A DNA stretch of 14,236 nucleotides, from positions 1 to 14,236 of the forward strand of contig CALKQS010000005.1 in the NCBI GenBank assembly GCA_937990725.1. Direction: 5' to 3'. This DNA comes from an uncultured Candidatus Saccharibacteria bacterium (lineage in GTDB: Bacteria > Patescibacteriota > Saccharimonadia > Saccharimonadales > Saccharimonadaceae). This document shows positions 13,289 through 14,236 of the stretch, piece by piece. Numbering within the stretch: position 1 is the first letter of the stretch; each line of letters opens with the position of its first letter. The translations under genes and the position numbers were made by a program. The notes under the pieces are model-generated. The model saw only the letters and a list, made by a program, of their open reading frames with translations, was not told where the DNA came from and did not search any database.

Positions 13289-14236
13289 GCAAGCTCTTAC
13301 CCGAACCCACCCCAGTTGAAACAGACTGAGATGCGGTTCCAGATGATGAACAACGCTCACCCACCAGGGTGGGCGTTGTTCGTGTTGTGGGGCTCGTGAG
13401 CTCATCGTCAACGGTGGGTGGGGTGCCAGGCTGAGCCAGGTGCTGCAGGTAGTGCGCATGGGCGGCAGCGTGCAGGCTGGGGCTGGCCAGCTGGTCGAAG
13501 GGTGGGACGAGCAGAGCGCTGAGGCGAGTACCGGAGCCGGTGTCAGCGAGGTGGATGGAGTGAGGAACCGGGGCTGGTGTGTCAGTAGCAGCAGCTCCTC
13601 CTCCCCTACTGGCATCGCCGAGTCCTTCTTCTCCGGCGCTGTCCTGCTCATTGTGTGCGCCCGCGTCCTTGCCCGGCTGCTTACCGCCGTCGGTCGTGCC
13701 ATCGCCTGTGCTAGGCAAGATGACCCGGCCATCCTCATCGACCAGTGGATTGACTAGCACCCGTTCGAAGAACACCTGGTTGAGCAGCTTCTTCAGGTGG
13801 GCGGGTGCAGTGCTGTAGAGGCGGTGGCAGTCTTCGAGGAGGTCAAGGGCTTGGGTGAGGTGCTGGCGGACTTCGGCGGCGTCGGCCTGGTAGGCGGCTA
13901 GCTGGTGCTCGATCTGGTTCAGCTCGGTGGACAGCTTGGCTTGTTCCTCCTTGAGGAGGTCAAGGGGCACCGCCCCTTCGTAGTGGGCATGGAGGAGACG
14001 GCGTCGTCTGTCCTCGATGTTGGTGCGCCGCGTCGTCAGGGAGCGCACTGCCTTGGCCTTGTCCCCTTCGATCTGAGCCAGCTCGTCGTGGAGGTAGTGC
14101 TCGATCTGCGTTCTGTCCTCCGCGCTGAGCTCGATAGCCCGGTAGAGCTCTACTATCCGGTCTTCGACGACGTCGATGAGCACGGCGGTGAAGGCGCAGT
14201 CGTGCAGGCGGCAGCGGCGGGCGCAGACGAAGTAGG
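13242..14236 (-). CDS. Large serine recombinase, C-terminal part (gene cut by window edge)
   Basis: The frame is open to the right edge, so the N-terminal catalytic domain lies outside the window; the GTG at 14183 is not the real start. Just inside the edge are YFVCARRC and HDC, the end of a recombinase zinc ribbon. A long Glu/Arg/Leu coiled coil follows (about 14150-13850), then HLKKLLNQVFFERVLVNP, the characteristic segment of actinobacterial large serine recombinases. After a low-complexity Gly/Thr/Pro linker comes LVPPFDQLASPSL, another family end motif. The frame has no stop before 13242, which lies inside the tRNA anticodon stem. The last residues (RMRGLEPPRPAGH) are therefore antisense tRNA, and the biological C-terminus is uncertain. 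GC is visibly higher than in the genes to the left, which suggests horizontal transfer. It probably catalyses integration and excision of the neighbouring element. Confidence 0.85.
   Translation of the reverse strand, partial: YFVCARRCRLHDCAFTAVLIDVVEDRIVELYRAIELSAEDRTQIEHYLHDELAQIEGDKAKAVRSLTTRRTNIEDRRRRLLHAHYEGAVPLDLLKEEQAKLSTELNQIEHQLAAYQADAAEVRQHLTQALDLLEDCHRLYSTAPAHLKKLLNQVFFERVLVNPLVDEDGRVILPSTGDGTTDGGKQPGKDAGAHNEQDSAGEEGLGDASRGGGAAATDTPAPVPHSIHLADTGSGTRLSALLVPPFDQLASPSLHAAAHAHYLQHLAQPGTPPTVDDELTSPTTRTTPTLVGERCSSSGTASQSVSTGVGSGKSLLVRMRGLEPPRPAGH
13261..14236. mobile_element. Left end of an integrated element at tRNA-Leu
   Basis: The inner boundary is inferred, not seen. A recombinase gene starts directly at a tRNA 3' end, base composition shifts to GC-rich just after the tRNA, and all genes to the left are ordinary core genes. 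The crossover is probably within the 3' half of the tRNA (T arm to CCA, 13261-13288). The far end, with a repeated tRNA fragment, would be outside the window, as would any cargo. Confidence 0.6.
13349..13380. terminator. Strong hairpin between tRNA-Leu and recombinase
   Basis: AACAACGCTCACCC and GGGTGGGCGTTGTT pair over 14 bp with one G-T pair around an ACCA loop. On the plus strand it lies 60 bases after the tRNA and could end its transcript; on the minus strand it lies within the recombinase frame and could end that transcript. The U-rich part is the GTTGTT of the stem; no long T tract follows. Confidence 0.6.

Noticed and set aside
13190..13399. Plus-strand 69-residue frame reading ADVAELVDALASGASALRG
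   Set aside because: This is the translation of the tRNA-Leu gene, a well-known false protein in databases.
13440..13818. Plus-strand frames of 105 and 79 codons in the GC-rich right end
   Set aside because: They are shadows of the serine recombinase frame; high GC keeps all frames open.
1..14236. CRISPR arrays, insertion sequences or tandem repeats
   Set aside because: No regularly spaced repeats, terminal inverted repeats with a transposase, or long tandem repeats were seen anywhere in the window.

Overview
The window looks like a chromosomal housekeeping segment of a small-genome bacterium, most likely of the Saccharibacteria (TM7, Patescibacteria/CPR) type, that runs into the edge of an integrated mobile element on the right. 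The lineage call is an inference from moderate GC, compact gene spacing, unusual RNA polymerase sequences and an actinobacterial-looking recombinase at the right end. No phylogeny was computed, and I hold it at roughly 0.6. The standard genetic code fits every gene.

Layout, left to right. Positions 1-209 hold the 3' end of a plus-strand FAD-dependent amine-oxidase-like gene. A strong hairpin terminator (251-283) separates it from a long minus-strand block. Read in its own direction, that block runs: small hypothetical gene (13067-12705), trmH-family RNA methyltransferase (12696-12130), hisS (11963-10620), tig (10467-9178), clpP (9102-8482), a single-pass membrane protein (8458-7850), rpoB (7540-4178) and rpoC (4176-304). 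A tRNA-Leu(CAG) gene lies on the plus strand at 13202-13288. Directly after it the base composition becomes GC-rich, and the C-terminal part of a large serine recombinase reads back towards the tRNA from the right edge.

Functionally the block covers transcription (RpoB, RpoC), nascent-protein folding (trigger factor), proteolysis (ClpP) and translation (HisRS, SPOUT RNA methyltransferase, tRNA-Leu). A perfect CIRCE operator sits on the clpP promoter, so clpP is probably controlled by the heat-shock repressor HrcA. Several promoters share a TACAAT -10 box. Those of clpP and tig are so close to the ATG that the mRNAs are probably leaderless or nearly so, whereas rpoB, rpoC and the small hypothetical gene have good Shine-Dalgarno sequences.

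The most interesting signals are in RpoC. All cysteines of both canonical zinc-binding sites are replaced with no change in length. The trigger loop carries LNTFH, as in archaeal/eukaryotic polymerases, instead of the bacterial MRTFH, and the bridge helix has the Pol II-like GLIDTA. The second area of interest is the tRNA-Leu/serine-recombinase junction, which marks a genomic island whose body lies outside the window.
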